Assembly (NCBI RefSeq): GCF_050633125.1
Contig: NZ_JBOEFX010000021.1
Location: 124,001-188,000, forward strand
Source: Lewinella sp050633125
GTDB taxonomy: Bacteria > Bacteroidota > Bacteroidia > Chitinophagales > Saprospiraceae
Direction: 5' to 3'
DNA length: 64,000 bases
This document shows positions 7,738 through 16,653 of this stretch, one piece after another. Numbering within the stretch: position 1 is the first letter of the stretch; each line of letters begins with the position of its first letter. Both the position numbers and the translations under genes were made by a program. The notes below the pieces were generated by a model. That model ran no database searches. It was not told the origin of the DNA and saw only the letters and a program-made list of their open reading frames with translations.

Positions 7738-9227
7738 TCCGCGCTAGAATATCCTCCGCAAACCGTCGATGGTTAGCTAACTTAGGTACTTTGGCTTGCC
7801 CGCCTACCTTGCCGCGGTCGCGTAGCCAATGCTGGAAAAACCCTGCGGGAAGAGGAATAATTTCAAGACGCGTAATGGCAAAATCATTGGTCCGCTTTTG
7901 AGCGTAATTGGAGTTGCAATTTTGCATAGCCTCATCCAATGCTTTTGTAAACGCATCAAGTGGAGGCACTTCTCCTTCAAATTCTATAAACCATTGATGC
8001 CTCCCTTTTTGATTTACCTTGATATAAAAAGGAGCAATACTGTAATCCTTGATTTTTATGTCAAAATCCGAACAGGTGGTCAATAGTGCTTGCTGTACAT
8101 TTTGCAATAGCAAATCTTCCCCAAAAGCATTGATAAATTCCTGGGTGCGGCCTTCTATTTTTATCCGGTAAGGATGAACACTGGTGAACCGAACAACATC
8201 TCCGAGCAGATAGCGGTACAGGCCGCTGATATTAGTAATGACCATCGCGTACAAAGTGTCTGTTTTCACTTGCTCGAGCGGGATAGCACTCCGGTCGCCA
8301 TTATTTAGTTGTTCAAAAGGGATGAATTCATAATAAATGCCATTGTTGAGAATCAGAATGATATCGTCCTTGTCCAGCTGATCCTGGACAGCGAAATAGC
8401 CCTCAGAAGCATTGTATATTTCGTGATAAAGAAAATCATTGCTGGGAATCAGGGCTTCATAGTGTTCTCTGTAAGGGGCAAAGCTCACCCCGCCGTGAAC
8501 ATACGCCTGAAGATTAGGCCACACTTCCAGTAGGTTTTGGGCATTCTTCTCAGCCAACACTTGCCGGTAGAGTGCCAGGTTCCAGGTGGGTACGCCGCCA
8601 AGCATAGTGAGGCTAGGTTCATTGGCTGCAATCTTAGCTATTTTACGTATCTTCTCTTCGTAATTAGGCAAGGTAGCGGTATAAATATCCGGCAAATAGA
8701 AGGTGCGCAACATGAGCGGAATACTCTGGATCATCAGGGCCGAAATATCTGCTACCTGCATATTACTGCCGGGGTAGTTGCCATACGACCCACCACCAAT
8801 TAACATGTTTTTACGTGCAAAAATCTGCANNNNNNNNNNNNAACCAGCTTCCTTTTTGGCAACTGAGAATGTGCTCCCTGGTGACGGGAAGGTATTTGCT
8901 TGTTTTCTGGGTGGTCGCTGCCGTCTTGGCCAATGCGCGAACCCTTTGCCGGGTCAATACTTGGCTTTCGCCAGCTAGTATGCGTTCTATATAAGGGAGC
9001 GTCTCCTCATAGGTGCGTACAGGCATACGTTCGGCATAAGCCGCAGCAGAAATCCCCGGACGCAGGTTGTGTTCTCGAAATATAGCTGTACCGGCATTCT
9101 CGCGCAGAATTTGTTGCAGGGTGTCGGCCTGCAATTTCTCTGGATGAGAATAATGCTCGGCGAGTTCGGCTTCGTATTTTTTAATATGGATCTTGAACAA
9201 GTTGTTGATCCAGTTGATTACACCCAT
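7691..9227 (-). CDS. GH3-family acyl-acid-amido synthetase-like protein, interrupted by a gap
   Basis: Two parts of one GH3 (auxin-responsive-promoter-type) protein lie either side of a run of N. The N-terminal part (9227 to the gap) begins MGVINWINNLFK and contains the adenylation-loop region ending KTSKYLPVTREHI. The C-terminal part begins QIFARKNMLIGGGSYG and carries YNASEGYFAVQ, the LYRYLLGDVVRF motif and the GRTQEFINAFGEDLL block. Together they give about 507 residues, the usual length, so little is lost. GH3 proteins adenylate carboxylic acids and join them to amino acids; bacterial substrates are mostly unknown. The usual SSGTT of the ATP loop reads TAATT here. The two parts are in different frames across the 12 N, so the gap length is not literal. 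Confidence 0.82.
8830..8841. other. assembly gap (12 N)
   Basis: The run of 12 N lies inside the GH3-family gene. The coding frames on its two sides do not line up across 12 bases, so the true distance differs from 12 by a number not divisible by three, or there is an error next to the gap. Confidence 0.98.
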
Positions 9228-9329
9228 AGATAGCAGAAGATTAGTGCCTCAATATTATAAACTATTTTTTGCCCTTTCAAATTTGAGGCTTGCTTCATGA
9301 AATTTCTCAACAAGAACTAACAAGAATAC

Positions 9330-10229
9330 GTGACAGAGATATTTGCTTTTTTGGCGAAGGTGTTACACATTGACGAACTGCTCCAATGGGTATTGGCAAT
9401 GATTATGCTAAGTGTAGGCCTATCGCTACAGATGAAAGACTTCGTTTATGTTTTGCGAAACCGCCAGTTGCTGAGCCTGGGATTGCTTCTGAAGATTTTA
9501 GTGATCCCATTGGTATCCTTCGGCATCCTGGCAATTAGTGGCTTGCCCCCACTTTGGCAGTTTGGCATCCTACTCCTGCTCTTTTGTCCAGGTGGCACAA
9601 CCTCTAATGTGATTACTTACTGGGCGGGAGGTACCAGTGCGCTTACCATTTTCCTGACAGTACTTTCTGGTTTCATTACCCTCCTGACGCTGCCTTTGTT
9701 TGTCAAGGCGATCGCGCCGTTTTATTTTGCTACAGGAACTTCGTTCAGCTTACCTTTTCTGGACGTCGTTTCAAAAATATTTTTGATCATTATTTTTCCT
9801 GCTTTTCTTGGATTATGGCTACGCAGGGGCTATCCTGTGTTCGCCAAATGGGTGGAAAAAAACCTGAAGACAGTAGCGACAGTTTTGCTTGGTGCTGTTT
9901 TCCTGGTCAAATTTTTCGCGCCACCCATTGATGGAGGCAGTGCCATTTCCCTCACTGATATTAGCGTTTTAATCATTCCTTTGTTGGTGATTAATATCGG
10001 AGGAATGTTACTTGCTTATTTTTATGCTCTCCGGCAAAAGGTAGCAGCCAAAGATGCGATGACTATAGGTATTGAAATGGGCCTACAAAATGCGGGCCTG
10101 GCCATTTTGATCGGTGATGTATTATTAGGCAATCATGAAATTAGCAAACCCGCCTTGCTCTACGCGATGTTTTCTTTTTGGACAACGGCGGCTTTTGCCT
10201 GGTGGGCGAATCATAAAAGGAGTCATTAG
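9330..10229 (+). CDS. BASS-type (bile acid:sodium symporter family) transporter, copy 1
   Basis: A 299-residue membrane protein with nine or ten hydrophobic helices and the bile acid:Na+ symporter (SBF) layout. The LSVGLSLQMKDF segment in helix 2, the PGGTTSNVITYWAGGTSALTI crossover-region motif and the late GIEMGLQNAGLAIL motif are all clear. The family moves organic anions or amphipathic acids with sodium; the substrate here is unknown. The start is GTG 9330; the only upstream ATG in the area is followed at once by stops. A close paralogue follows 97 bp downstream on the same strand. A near-match to the -7 box (TATTTTTTG) lies at 9261-9269. Confidence 0.87.
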   Translation: MTEIFAFLAKVLHIDELLQWVLAMIMLSVGLSLQMKDFVYVLRNRQLLSLGLLLKILVIPLVSFGILAISGLPPLWQFGILLLLFCPGGTTSNVITYWAGGTSALTIFLTVLSGFITLLTLPLFVKAIAPFYFATGTSFSLPFLDVVSKIFLIIIFPAFLGLWLRRGYPVFAKWVEKNLKTVATVLLGAVFLVKFFAPPIDGGSAISLTDISVLIIPLLVINIGGMLLAYFYALRQKVAAKDAMTIGIEMGLQNAGLAILIGDVLLGNHEISKPALLYAMFSFWTTAAFAWWANHKRSH

Positions 10230-10326
10230 CATGATAGACAACTAGTCTCGCATACTTATCGGTCGTAATCAGAATAGTTTTACTTTTAACACAAACTTGG
10301 TGGTCACTCGCCAAATACCATTTCAA

Positions 10327-11223
10327 ATGGAAATATTTTCCCTTGTTGATGTCAATTTATTACTCAAAATTGTCTTGGCGATAATAATGTACAGCGTAGG
10401 CCTGTCCTTGCAGGTGCAGGATTTCAGGTATGTTGTGGATAATAAACAGCTGTTGTTGCTCGGCTTAGCACTTAAGGTGATCCTTATGCCTTTTCTTGGC
10501 TTTGTGCTTTTGTCTTTGACGACGTTGGATAGTGTCTATAAATTTGGCATTATGATTTTGCTCTTTTCTGCTGGGGGCACCACCTCCAATGTAATCACCT
10601 ATTGGTATAAAGGGACTAGTGCGCTTACGGTGTTTCTGACGACGATATCCAGTTTGTTAGCAGTATTCTTAATTCCTGTATTAGTGAATTTGATGAGCAT
10701 CATTTATTTCGGGGCAGGCACTGATTTTAGCCTGCCGATATTCGAGACGGTAATGAGTGTTGTCTTGATCATCATTTTACCTGCGTTGTTAGGTTTGTGG
10801 ACTAACGAGCAGTTTTCGGTTGTGGCAAAACGGATTGAAAAGGTCATTAAACCCTTATCGGTAAGCTTACTGGCCGTCGTTTTTTTAATCAAATTTCTTG
10901 CGCCGGCCTCTGCTGGTGGTACAGAATTGAGATGGCCAGACTTGTTGCTACTGACACCTGTTTTAGTATTGATCAATGCGCTGCTTATGGTAGCAGGCTA
11001 TAGTGTTTGTCGTTGGCGCCGACTCAGTTACCAAGACAGTATGACCATTGGTATTGAAATGGGCTTGCAAAATGCTGGTTTAGCGATTTTGGTGGGAGGC
11101 GTTTTTATTGGAAATGAGGAATTGGTAAAACCTTCGCTTATTTATGCGATGTTCTCTTTTTGGACGGCAATGTTTTTTGCCTACTTAGTTAAGAACAGAT
11201 ACTATGAAAAAAGCTGGAATTAG
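10327..11223 (+). CDS. BASS-type transporter, copy 2
   Basis: A 298-residue paralogue of the preceding gene, with the same motifs (YSVGLSLQVQDF, GGTTSNVITYWYKGTSALT, GIEMGLQNAGLAIL). It is clearly a tandem duplication that has diverged along its whole length. The start is set at ATG 10327, giving MEIFSLVDV to align with MTEIFAFLAKV in copy 1. A frame from 10297 would add ten unaligned residues. The last 20 bases overlap the start of the HExxH protein gene, so translation of the two is probably coupled. Substrate unknown. Confidence 0.87.
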   Translation: MEIFSLVDVNLLLKIVLAIIMYSVGLSLQVQDFRYVVDNKQLLLLGLALKVILMPFLGFVLLSLTTLDSVYKFGIMILLFSAGGTTSNVITYWYKGTSALTVFLTTISSLLAVFLIPVLVNLMSIIYFGAGTDFSLPIFETVMSVVLIIILPALLGLWTNEQFSVVAKRIEKVIKPLSVSLLAVVFLIKFLAPASAGGTELRWPDLLLLTPVLVLINALLMVAGYSVCRWRRLSYQDSMTIGIEMGLQNAGLAILVGGVFIGNEELVKPSLIYAMFSFWTAMFFAYLVKNRYYEKSWN

Positions 11224-11947
11224 CATTTTGGTCTTACTGTCAGCAGTGGTTTTAGTATCGTTACTTGTTACGCCACGCAGTGAACAGCAAGTGGAAAAAA
11301 TACGAATGCATATTGATTATAGTCAGTATCAGTGTCCACCGGTAGATTTTATTGTAGGTAAAAACCCAGATTTAATCCAGCGAGGAAAAGAATTATTTCC
11401 TGATATCAAGGGCTTACCAGAACAGTTTGAGGATGTGTTTTATTTGGCACTATACCATTATCCTGAATTGTCAGGGAGTTCGATTGAAGTAATCTCCAAG
11501 CCGATAGGTACGACATTGCAAGTACAGCCAGCCGCAAATTTTCTCTTCAAGAGAAAAGCTACCCGAAGTTATCGGATTTTCATTAATTCTAATCTCGACT
11601 TTGAGGGTATCCTTTTCAAGGATATTCCCTACAATGCACAAGTAGGGTTAGTGGCCCATGAGCTTGCGCATATCCTGGATTATAAATACAAGAATAGCTT
11701 CCAAATCATTGGAACAGGCCTTAAGTTTCTAAATGGAAACAGCCGAGGAAAATATGAAAAAAGTATTGACCTACTTACCATTTACAAAGGCTTAGGCTGG
11801 CAATTGCTCGACTGGGCACAGTATGCAATGTTTGATTCTAAAGCAACCGAGGACTATAAAGCGTTTAAAAAAAGTAACTATCTGAATCCTGAAGAGATAA
11901 CAAAAGACATCAATAGTCATCCGGAGGTATGCAAGCCTTTTCGTTAA
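11204..11947 (+). CDS. putative membrane-anchored HExxH metallopeptidase
   Basis: A 247-residue protein with an N-terminal hydrophobic anchor (residues 5-22). In the middle is GLVAHELAHILDYKYK, with His152, Glu153 and His156 forming a zincin HExxH motif; a third ligand is not obvious. I do not recognise the family beyond that. Because its start lies inside the 3' end of the second transporter gene, the two are probably expressed together, and the protein may act at the periplasmic face of the inner membrane. Activity is inferred from the motif alone. Confidence 0.7.
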   Translation: MKKAGISILVLLSAVVLVSLLVTPRSEQQVEKIRMHIDYSQYQCPPVDFIVGKNPDLIQRGKELFPDIKGLPEQFEDVFYLALYHYPELSGSSIEVISKPIGTTLQVQPAANFLFKRKATRSYRIFINSNLDFEGILFKDIPYNAQVGLVAHELAHILDYKYKNSFQIIGTGLKFLNGNSRGKYEKSIDLLTIYKGLGWQLLDWAQYAMFDSKATEDYKAFKKSNYLNPEEITKDINSHPEVCKPFR

Positions 11948-11962
11948 GTATGCGTTTTGATT

Positions 11963-12736
11963 TTAAACAGCTTCGGCTGTGTCAGTCTTGGGCTTTTGGA
12001 AGTAATTATTATAATGAATAATTAAGTACAAAGCATATCCGAAAATAATCAAACAAGATAGGATCAACAGTAGCACGATCCATTCGTTTTGGGAATAACA
12101 CCTTGTCCAAACTACGGAAAGAAACCAACCAATCATGACCCAGTGAGAAAGACGCTCTAACCAAATGCCCAACATCCGTAAAGTACCTACCGGGGTTGTT
12201 TCTTTCCAGGTCGCGGTATTAACTTCTTGATTGGCAGCGATCTCCTCTTCTGTTTCCAAATCCTTTTGTCCAATCCTTGAAAGAACTTTGAGGATATGGC
12301 CCGGTGATTTTTGAGGGTAAGTAAACAAGTGGAAGTTCGCTTTGAATATCTGAGTATGAAACCGTTCGTAAATCCGGCGATGCATGTAGCGATGTTGACT
12401 CCTGTAAATCAAGTTCGCGATCATCAAAAAGTAAGTGTAGGAAAAGATCAGAGGAACAACACAAAGTACCAAGTCATTAAGGGACGATAATTGCAGCAAA
12501 AGAAAGGAGTCTTCGGTAATTTCTCCGCCAAGGCCAGGGATATTACTGATTTTAAATAAATCACGAGAGACCAAGTAGAAAACAACAATAAGCCCCAAAA
12601 GGCGCATCCGTAATTTCATAAGCCGCTCCTGAGCCGCCGCATGGTTGCCATAGGTTTGCCCTAGAAAACTTTTGGCGTCTTCTAATTCCATCGAAGCTAA
12701 AAGTTTGTTGAACTTTTCTTTGAAATCTTTTTTCAT
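11963..12736 (-). CDS. membrane protein of unknown function
   Basis: A 257-residue protein with about four hydrophobic helices, near residues 44-58, 85-110, 195-210 and 218-242, and a charged cytoplasmic loop between the second and third (YRSQHRYMHRRIYERFH then a Glu-rich stretch). The N-terminal 40 residues are charged and helical (KEKFNKLLASMELEDAKSF). I recognise no family. It is convergent with the HExxH gene (15-bp gap) and stands alone on its strand. Confidence 0.7.
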   Translation of the reverse strand: MKKDFKEKFNKLLASMELEDAKSFLGQTYGNHAAAQERLMKLRMRLLGLIVVFYLVSRDLFKISNIPGLGGEITEDSFLLLQLSSLNDLVLCVVPLIFSYTYFLMIANLIYRSQHRYMHRRIYERFHTQIFKANFHLFTYPQKSPGHILKVLSRIGQKDLETEEEIAANQEVNTATWKETTPVGTLRMLGIWLERLSHWVMIGWFLSVVWTRCYSQNEWIVLLLILSCLIIFGYALYLIIHYNNYFQKPKTDTAEAV

Positions 12737-12772
12737 GTTGGTGTTTAGTTCTTTTCCTACAAATTAACTCTA

Positions 12773-12933
12773 AGAGCTTGTTTGGTAGGACATGATTAGC
12801 CGAAAGTGAGCAAATTTCATTTCAGGCAAGGCAAATTTTGCAGTCGAATGCGGGCGATTCGACGAAAAATTTAACGCGGCATGAAATAAAATTTGCCACT
12901 TGGAGGCAATCGAGGCCCTACCAAACAAGCTCT
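12773..12933. repeat. MITE-like palindromic element, family B, copy 1
   Basis: A 161-bp element whose ends are a perfect 17-bp inverted repeat: AGAGCTTGTTTGGTAGG at 12773-12789 and its reverse complement at 12917-12933. Inside, a second imperfect pair (GCAAATTTCATTTCAGGC against GCATGAAATAAAATTTGC) and a central stem GTCGAAT/ATTCGAC around GCGGGCG continue the fold, so nearly the whole element can form one hairpin. The 300-bp space it occupies (12737-13036) contains nothing else I can name. A relative with similar ends lies at 62174-62378. Confidence 0.75.
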
Positions 12934-13036
12934 AATATAACAATCTATGATTTACTGATTTTGAAGAACGTGTCTGCTCTATTGTAGTTAACTAAAATAG
13001 TCAAAATGTATCTACTTGACAACCAGTCATGCGCTG

Positions 13037-14530
13037 CTACTGCACAACCACCTTTTGGCTCGTATATCCATCCGGCAAAAACACCCGCAAATAATAAAAG
13101 CCCGGGGGCAGACCCCTTACATCAATGCGCTCGGTTGGCCCGGAAAAGCTTTTTAATAATCGGCCTCTGGAATCCCAAAGCTGAACTTGCTTTATGGGCT
13201 GGTCCGAACTCGTAATATAGACATAGTCGCTCGCCGGGTTGGGGTAAACGCGAACGGTAGTATCCTCCTCGGTAGCCTGATTGACCGATACCGGAGGAAG
13301 GCCGTTGATGCCTAAGGTATCACAGGGGCTTCCTTCTACATCCCAGGTTTGAAAATAGGGGTAATTGGGGGCAGCATGAGCATGCAGGGTCGCCAGGTCA
13401 AAACCATGTTGTTCCACATTGCAGGCCAGTCCTGGCTGGTCAGGGTTATGGATCACATGAAGCACATTAGACGAACCCTGTGCCGTACCGTATATTTTTC
13501 CGTCTGGTGCCAGCCGCATGTTGTAAAAAGTTGCAGGCAAAGACGGGTAGCCCAAGACCAGATAACCATCGTATTCGGCAATCCGTATACGGCTGGCAGC
13601 CACGTCTTCTGCCGCTAAATCATACTGGTACATATACCTGCCTACCGAGGTATACAAGTATTGGTTATTCGGAGAAATAGCCACCCCCCCGTAGGAGACG
13701 GTGTCTCCCATGAAATCCAGGCTGCGGTAATTAGAAAAGGTACCTGCACAACGGTCAAAGTCGAACAGATGGGTAGCAGAGACGGGGTCAAAGCGCACAT
13801 TCAGGTTCCCATCCGGGGAAAAAATGACCTGGCTGGCAGCATGCATGTCTTCCCATACCGGACCAATAGCTTGGGTAAGGGTTGCTCCCGGCCCGTCGGG
13901 GCCATAGTAAGTAATGAAATACTGATTAGAATTTCGTTTAGCCGCAACAATCCACCAATCTCTGCCATTGGCATGGCGAACAGCGGAGATTTGTGAGTAA
14001 ACAGTATCCTGATAAACCAATGAATTCAGTACATCAACCCGCCCCAGTCCATCATTGGCAGAAGCATCTATCTCCGTATACCGGAATTCTGTATTGCGCA
14101 GGCTTTCCCGGTCTATGTAAACATGAAACAGGCCGTAGCGGTCCTCCGTCCCCGGCTTGGGCAAAGCCAGAAACCCCTGCCAACTAGGATAAGCATCAGA
14201 ACAAAAACTATCGTGTACGCCGCCAGCGTTGATACTATCCCCATTTTCCATCGTCTGGTGAGTGGCATTAATGATACTACACCCGTTGGAATAAAAAACC
14301 AGATTTCCTTCATTGTCACAAATCATGCCTATGGGATCCATGTGTATAGGAATATCAAAATAAGCAACCTCGGGTGTTCCTGAGCGGAAATCTATCAGGG
14401 TTCCACCGTGGTAAATATCAGTGGGCAATAGGCGAGGTGAGCCGAGTACCCATTGTGCATCATGAGCTGCCTGGGCAGAGAGGAGGATGGGGAGAAATGT
14501 TGCGAAAAAGAAGTAGAGGTAACGAAGCAT
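13037..14530 (-). CDS. secreted protein with type IX sorting domain
   Basis: A 497-residue exported protein. It has a signal peptide at residues 1-20 (MLRYLYFFFATFLPILLSAQ). A long region with repeated short beta motifs follows (ISPNNQYLYTSVGRYMYQYD, LAPDGKIYGTAQGSSN), which looks like a beta-propeller with WD40-like or PD40-like blades. The last 75 residues form a type A sorting domain of the type IX secretion system (VYPNPASDYVYI, then VQLWDSRGRLL, then GFYYLRVF). It should cross the outer membrane by T9SS and be surface-attached or released. Ligand or enzyme activity is not evident. Confidence 0.85.
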   Translation of the reverse strand: MLRYLYFFFATFLPILLSAQAAHDAQWVLGSPRLLPTDIYHGGTLIDFRSGTPEVAYFDIPIHMDPIGMICDNEGNLVFYSNGCSIINATHQTMENGDSINAGGVHDSFCSDAYPSWQGFLALPKPGTEDRYGLFHVYIDRESLRNTEFRYTEIDASANDGLGRVDVLNSLVYQDTVYSQISAVRHANGRDWWIVAAKRNSNQYFITYYGPDGPGATLTQAIGPVWEDMHAASQVIFSPDGNLNVRFDPVSATHLFDFDRCAGTFSNYRSLDFMGDTVSYGGVAISPNNQYLYTSVGRYMYQYDLAAEDVAASRIRIAEYDGYLVLGYPSLPATFYNMRLAPDGKIYGTAQGSSNVLHVIHNPDQPGLACNVEQHGFDLATLHAHAAPNYPYFQTWDVEGSPCDTLGINGLPPVSVNQATEEDTTVRVYPNPASDYVYITSSDQPIKQVQLWDSRGRLLKSFSGPTERIDVRGLPPGFYYLRVFLPDGYTSQKVVVQ

Positions 14531-14590
14531 GATAATGGGGTTCTAACAATCTCTAATTTACGCCTTTTTTCTACCAACGGAACTTACTCG

Positions 14591-14598
14591 TATATTTG
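14591..14598 (+). promoter_or_regulatory. Bacteroidota -7 box TATATTTG
   Basis: An exact TAnnTTTG match ending 22 nt before ATG 14620. It overlaps a TTG that could open a longer frame at 14596, so that longer start is rejected. Confidence 0.6.
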
Positions 14599-14619
14599 CC
14601 GAGCAAAATAATGATATCA

Positions 14620-15366
14620 ATGTACAAAGGGAAAAAAGTCATCGCCGTACTGCCTGCTTACAACGCAGCGCTAACGCTGGAAAAAACCTATCGAGAAATC
14701 CCGTTTGACTTGGTAGATGAGGTGATTCTCTGTGATGATGCCAGTAAGGATAATACCTCGGCGCTTGCAAAGGAGATTGGCATCCAGCACGTCATCGTTC
14801 ACGAACAGAACAAGGGTTACGGTGGCAACCAAAAATCCCTTTACAATAAAGCCCTGGAGCTTGGTGGTGATATCGTGATTATGCTGCACCCCGATTATCA
14901 ATACACCCCCAAGTTGATCCCTGCGATGGTCAATATTATTGGTGATGAGCTTTACCCTGTCGTATTGGGCTCTCGTATTTTGGGCAAAGGTGCGCTCGCC
15001 GGAGGAATGCCGCTCTACAAATACATCGCTAATCGCTTTTTAACCCTGACCCAGAATTTACTCATCCGCTATAAGCTTTCAGAGTACCATACCGGCTACC
15101 GTGCCTTCTCGCGCGAGGTATTGGAAGGCATAAATTACAATGCCAATTCTGATGATTTTGTATTTGACAATGAAATGTTGTCACAAATCATCTACCATGG
15201 CTTTCATATTGCAGAAGTGACCTGCCCTACCAAGTATTTTGAGGAAGCCTCTTCCATCAATTTTCAGCGGAGTGCTAAATATGGACTAGGGGTGCTGCGG
15301 GTCTCTGTTAGTCACTTTTTCCACAAGCTGGGTATGGGAGGCTCTGCGATATACCAGAAGCCTTAA
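14620..15366 (+). CDS. glycosyltransferase family 2, DPM1-like
   Basis: A 248-residue GT-A glycosyltransferase. It begins VIAVLPAYNAALTL, then has the nucleotide-binding ILCDDASKDNT at 36-46, NKGYGGNQKS near 64-73, and HPDYQYTP at 90-97 as the acceptor-side acidic motif. It resembles dolichyl- or polyprenyl-phosphate mannosyltransferases but lacks the C-terminal membrane helices of the longer types. It likely moves a sugar from a nucleotide to a lipid phosphate or glycan at the inner face of the membrane. The start at 14620 (alternative 14611) follows from the -7 box. Confidence 0.86.
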   Translation: MYKGKKVIAVLPAYNAALTLEKTYREIPFDLVDEVILCDDASKDNTSALAKEIGIQHVIVHEQNKGYGGNQKSLYNKALELGGDIVIMLHPDYQYTPKLIPAMVNIIGDELYPVVLGSRILGKGALAGGMPLYKYIANRFLTLTQNLLIRYKLSEYHTGYRAFSREVLEGINYNANSDDFVFDNEMLSQIIYHGFHIAEVTCPTKYFEEASSINFQRSAKYGLGVLRVSVSHFFHKLGMGGSAIYQKP

Positions 15367-15370
15367 TTTT

Positions 15371-15451
15371 CATCCTGTTCCTGGCATTAATTACACCGTC
15401 ACGGTTACAGATATCGCTGGTTGCCCGGCGGTGGCTGAAATCAGTATCTAA
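15371..15451 (+). pseudogene. remnant of an SprB/Ig-like repeat adhesin
   Basis: Immediately after the glycosyltransferase stop, a short open stretch reads HPVPGINYTVTVTDIAGCP and then AVAEISI before a stop. This is the closing segment of an SprB-type repeat (compare YTVFVTDANGC in the giant protein ending at 29028). No start, signal or preceding domains are present, so it is the tail of a lost adhesin gene, left by deletion or recombination. The rest of the 15367-15560 space shows nothing else. Confidence 0.6.
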
Positions 15452-15560
15452 AAGCATATAAAGAACTATTTAGTACGAATAGGGAAGTGCTCTGGATGGG
15501 CTTCTTGATTCCCGGAACACACAAGTGGTAAGGCTAGCTATGCTAGCAAATTATTAAGTA

Positions 15561-16559
15561 TCACTCCCCTTCTAGTTTAGTCATCAGCTCAAACCCATTG
15601 AGGGTGACGGTACGAAGCAACTCTCCGGTTGTTAAATCAATGCTATAGATGTAGGTTTCAATATTATTCTCAAGTGTAGTCCCTCCTCTGCAGACAAATG
15701 CGTTGGTAGCGGTGTGAATCGTCTGGAGATTTGGAGACAAATCATCGATAGCCAGGTCGCTACCAGATAAGGTTTGGGTGGTAAACTCATTGTCCGTTCT
15801 CGCCAACCGTACCAAGCGGAATACTCGATCAGCGTTGGGGTAGGTAAGAGCGTAAACGAAGTCATTATCAGGATGTTGAACAAAGCCAAAAAGACCTGGT
15901 AGTACGCCGCTGGCGTTTACCAATTCATTGGCGTCTAAATCAAAAATGTAATATTTTTCTCTTTCGAGAAAAAGGAGGTCGTTGGTGCTTTTTTGATAAA
16001 TCATAGCTTCAAAACTACTGCCATTCAGCGGTAAGTTGTCTGCTTGTATGGTGAATGTTTGAGCTGTTAAGTCAGCAACATAAATAGCATTGTCAGCATT
16101 GTCGAAAGCATAAATGGTATTGTTGTCGGCACCGAAAGCCAAGAATTCAGGTCGAGTAATTAAAGAACTTCCATCAGGAAGTTCAAGAGGTATGGTCGTT
16201 TTCTCAAGGGTAGTGAGATTTTGAATGATCATTTCTTGCCCATCAGCCTGGTTGATGTAGATTCTCCGGTTTTGAGGAAAGTCAGTAAGGGCAGCGGTAC
16301 CGTTTGGGAAATTAATTGCTCCCGCAGGTTCTTTAGTACCGGGTATAGAATCGTAGTTGCCGGTGGTGATATCTATAAATGTTTCCCATTCGCCAACGCG
16401 ACTTCTGAAATTAGTGGCATACACGTGAACAGAAGGATCGTATTCGCTGATACTCGGCTGTTCGTCGTCGTCTTTACAAGAGGAAATACTCAGGGTAAGC
16501 ATCATACCCGTGAAAAAGATTAGAATAGAAAAAAGGGGCGTTTTCTTAGGAGAGAACAT
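15561..16559 (-). CDS. lipoprotein with propeller-like repeats
   Basis: A 332-residue protein with a lipoprotein signal (hydrophobic residues 9-24, then SISSC followed by KDDDE, a Bacteroidota-type lipoprotein export tail). The mature part contains repeated blade-like segments such as DNNTIYAFDNADNAIYVADL and NDFVYALTYPNADRVFRLVRL, suggesting a YncE/WD40-like beta-propeller. No catalytic motif was seen. It is likely anchored in the outer membrane and exposed to the surface or periplasm. A -7 box lies upstream at 16576-16583. Confidence 0.78.
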   Translation of the reverse strand: MFSPKKTPLFSILIFFTGMMLTLSISSCKDDDEQPSISEYDPSVHVYATNFRSRVGEWETFIDITTGNYDSIPGTKEPAGAINFPNGTAALTDFPQNRRIYINQADGQEMIIQNLTTLEKTTIPLELPDGSSLITRPEFLAFGADNNTIYAFDNADNAIYVADLTAQTFTIQADNLPLNGSSFEAMIYQKSTNDLLFLEREKYYIFDLDANELVNASGVLPGLFGFVQHPDNDFVYALTYPNADRVFRLVRLARTDNEFTTQTLSGSDLAIDDLSPNLQTIHTATNAFVCRGGTTLENNIETYIYSIDLTTGELLRTVTLNGFELMTKLEGE

Positions 16560-16575
16560 AATAGATTGTTTTAGG

Positions 16576-16583
16576 CAAAAATA
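16576..16583 (-). promoter_or_regulatory. Bacteroidota -7 box TATTTTTG (minus strand)
   Basis: An exact TAnnTTTG match read on the minus strand, ending 16 nt before the ATG of the propeller-like lipoprotein at 16559. Confidence 0.5.
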
Positions 16584-16653
16584 TTAAATGCGTTACCTCC
16601 TCAAGATAAAAGGTTCTTCTCGGTCACTATCAATAGTAAGCGTTAAACTTTTC

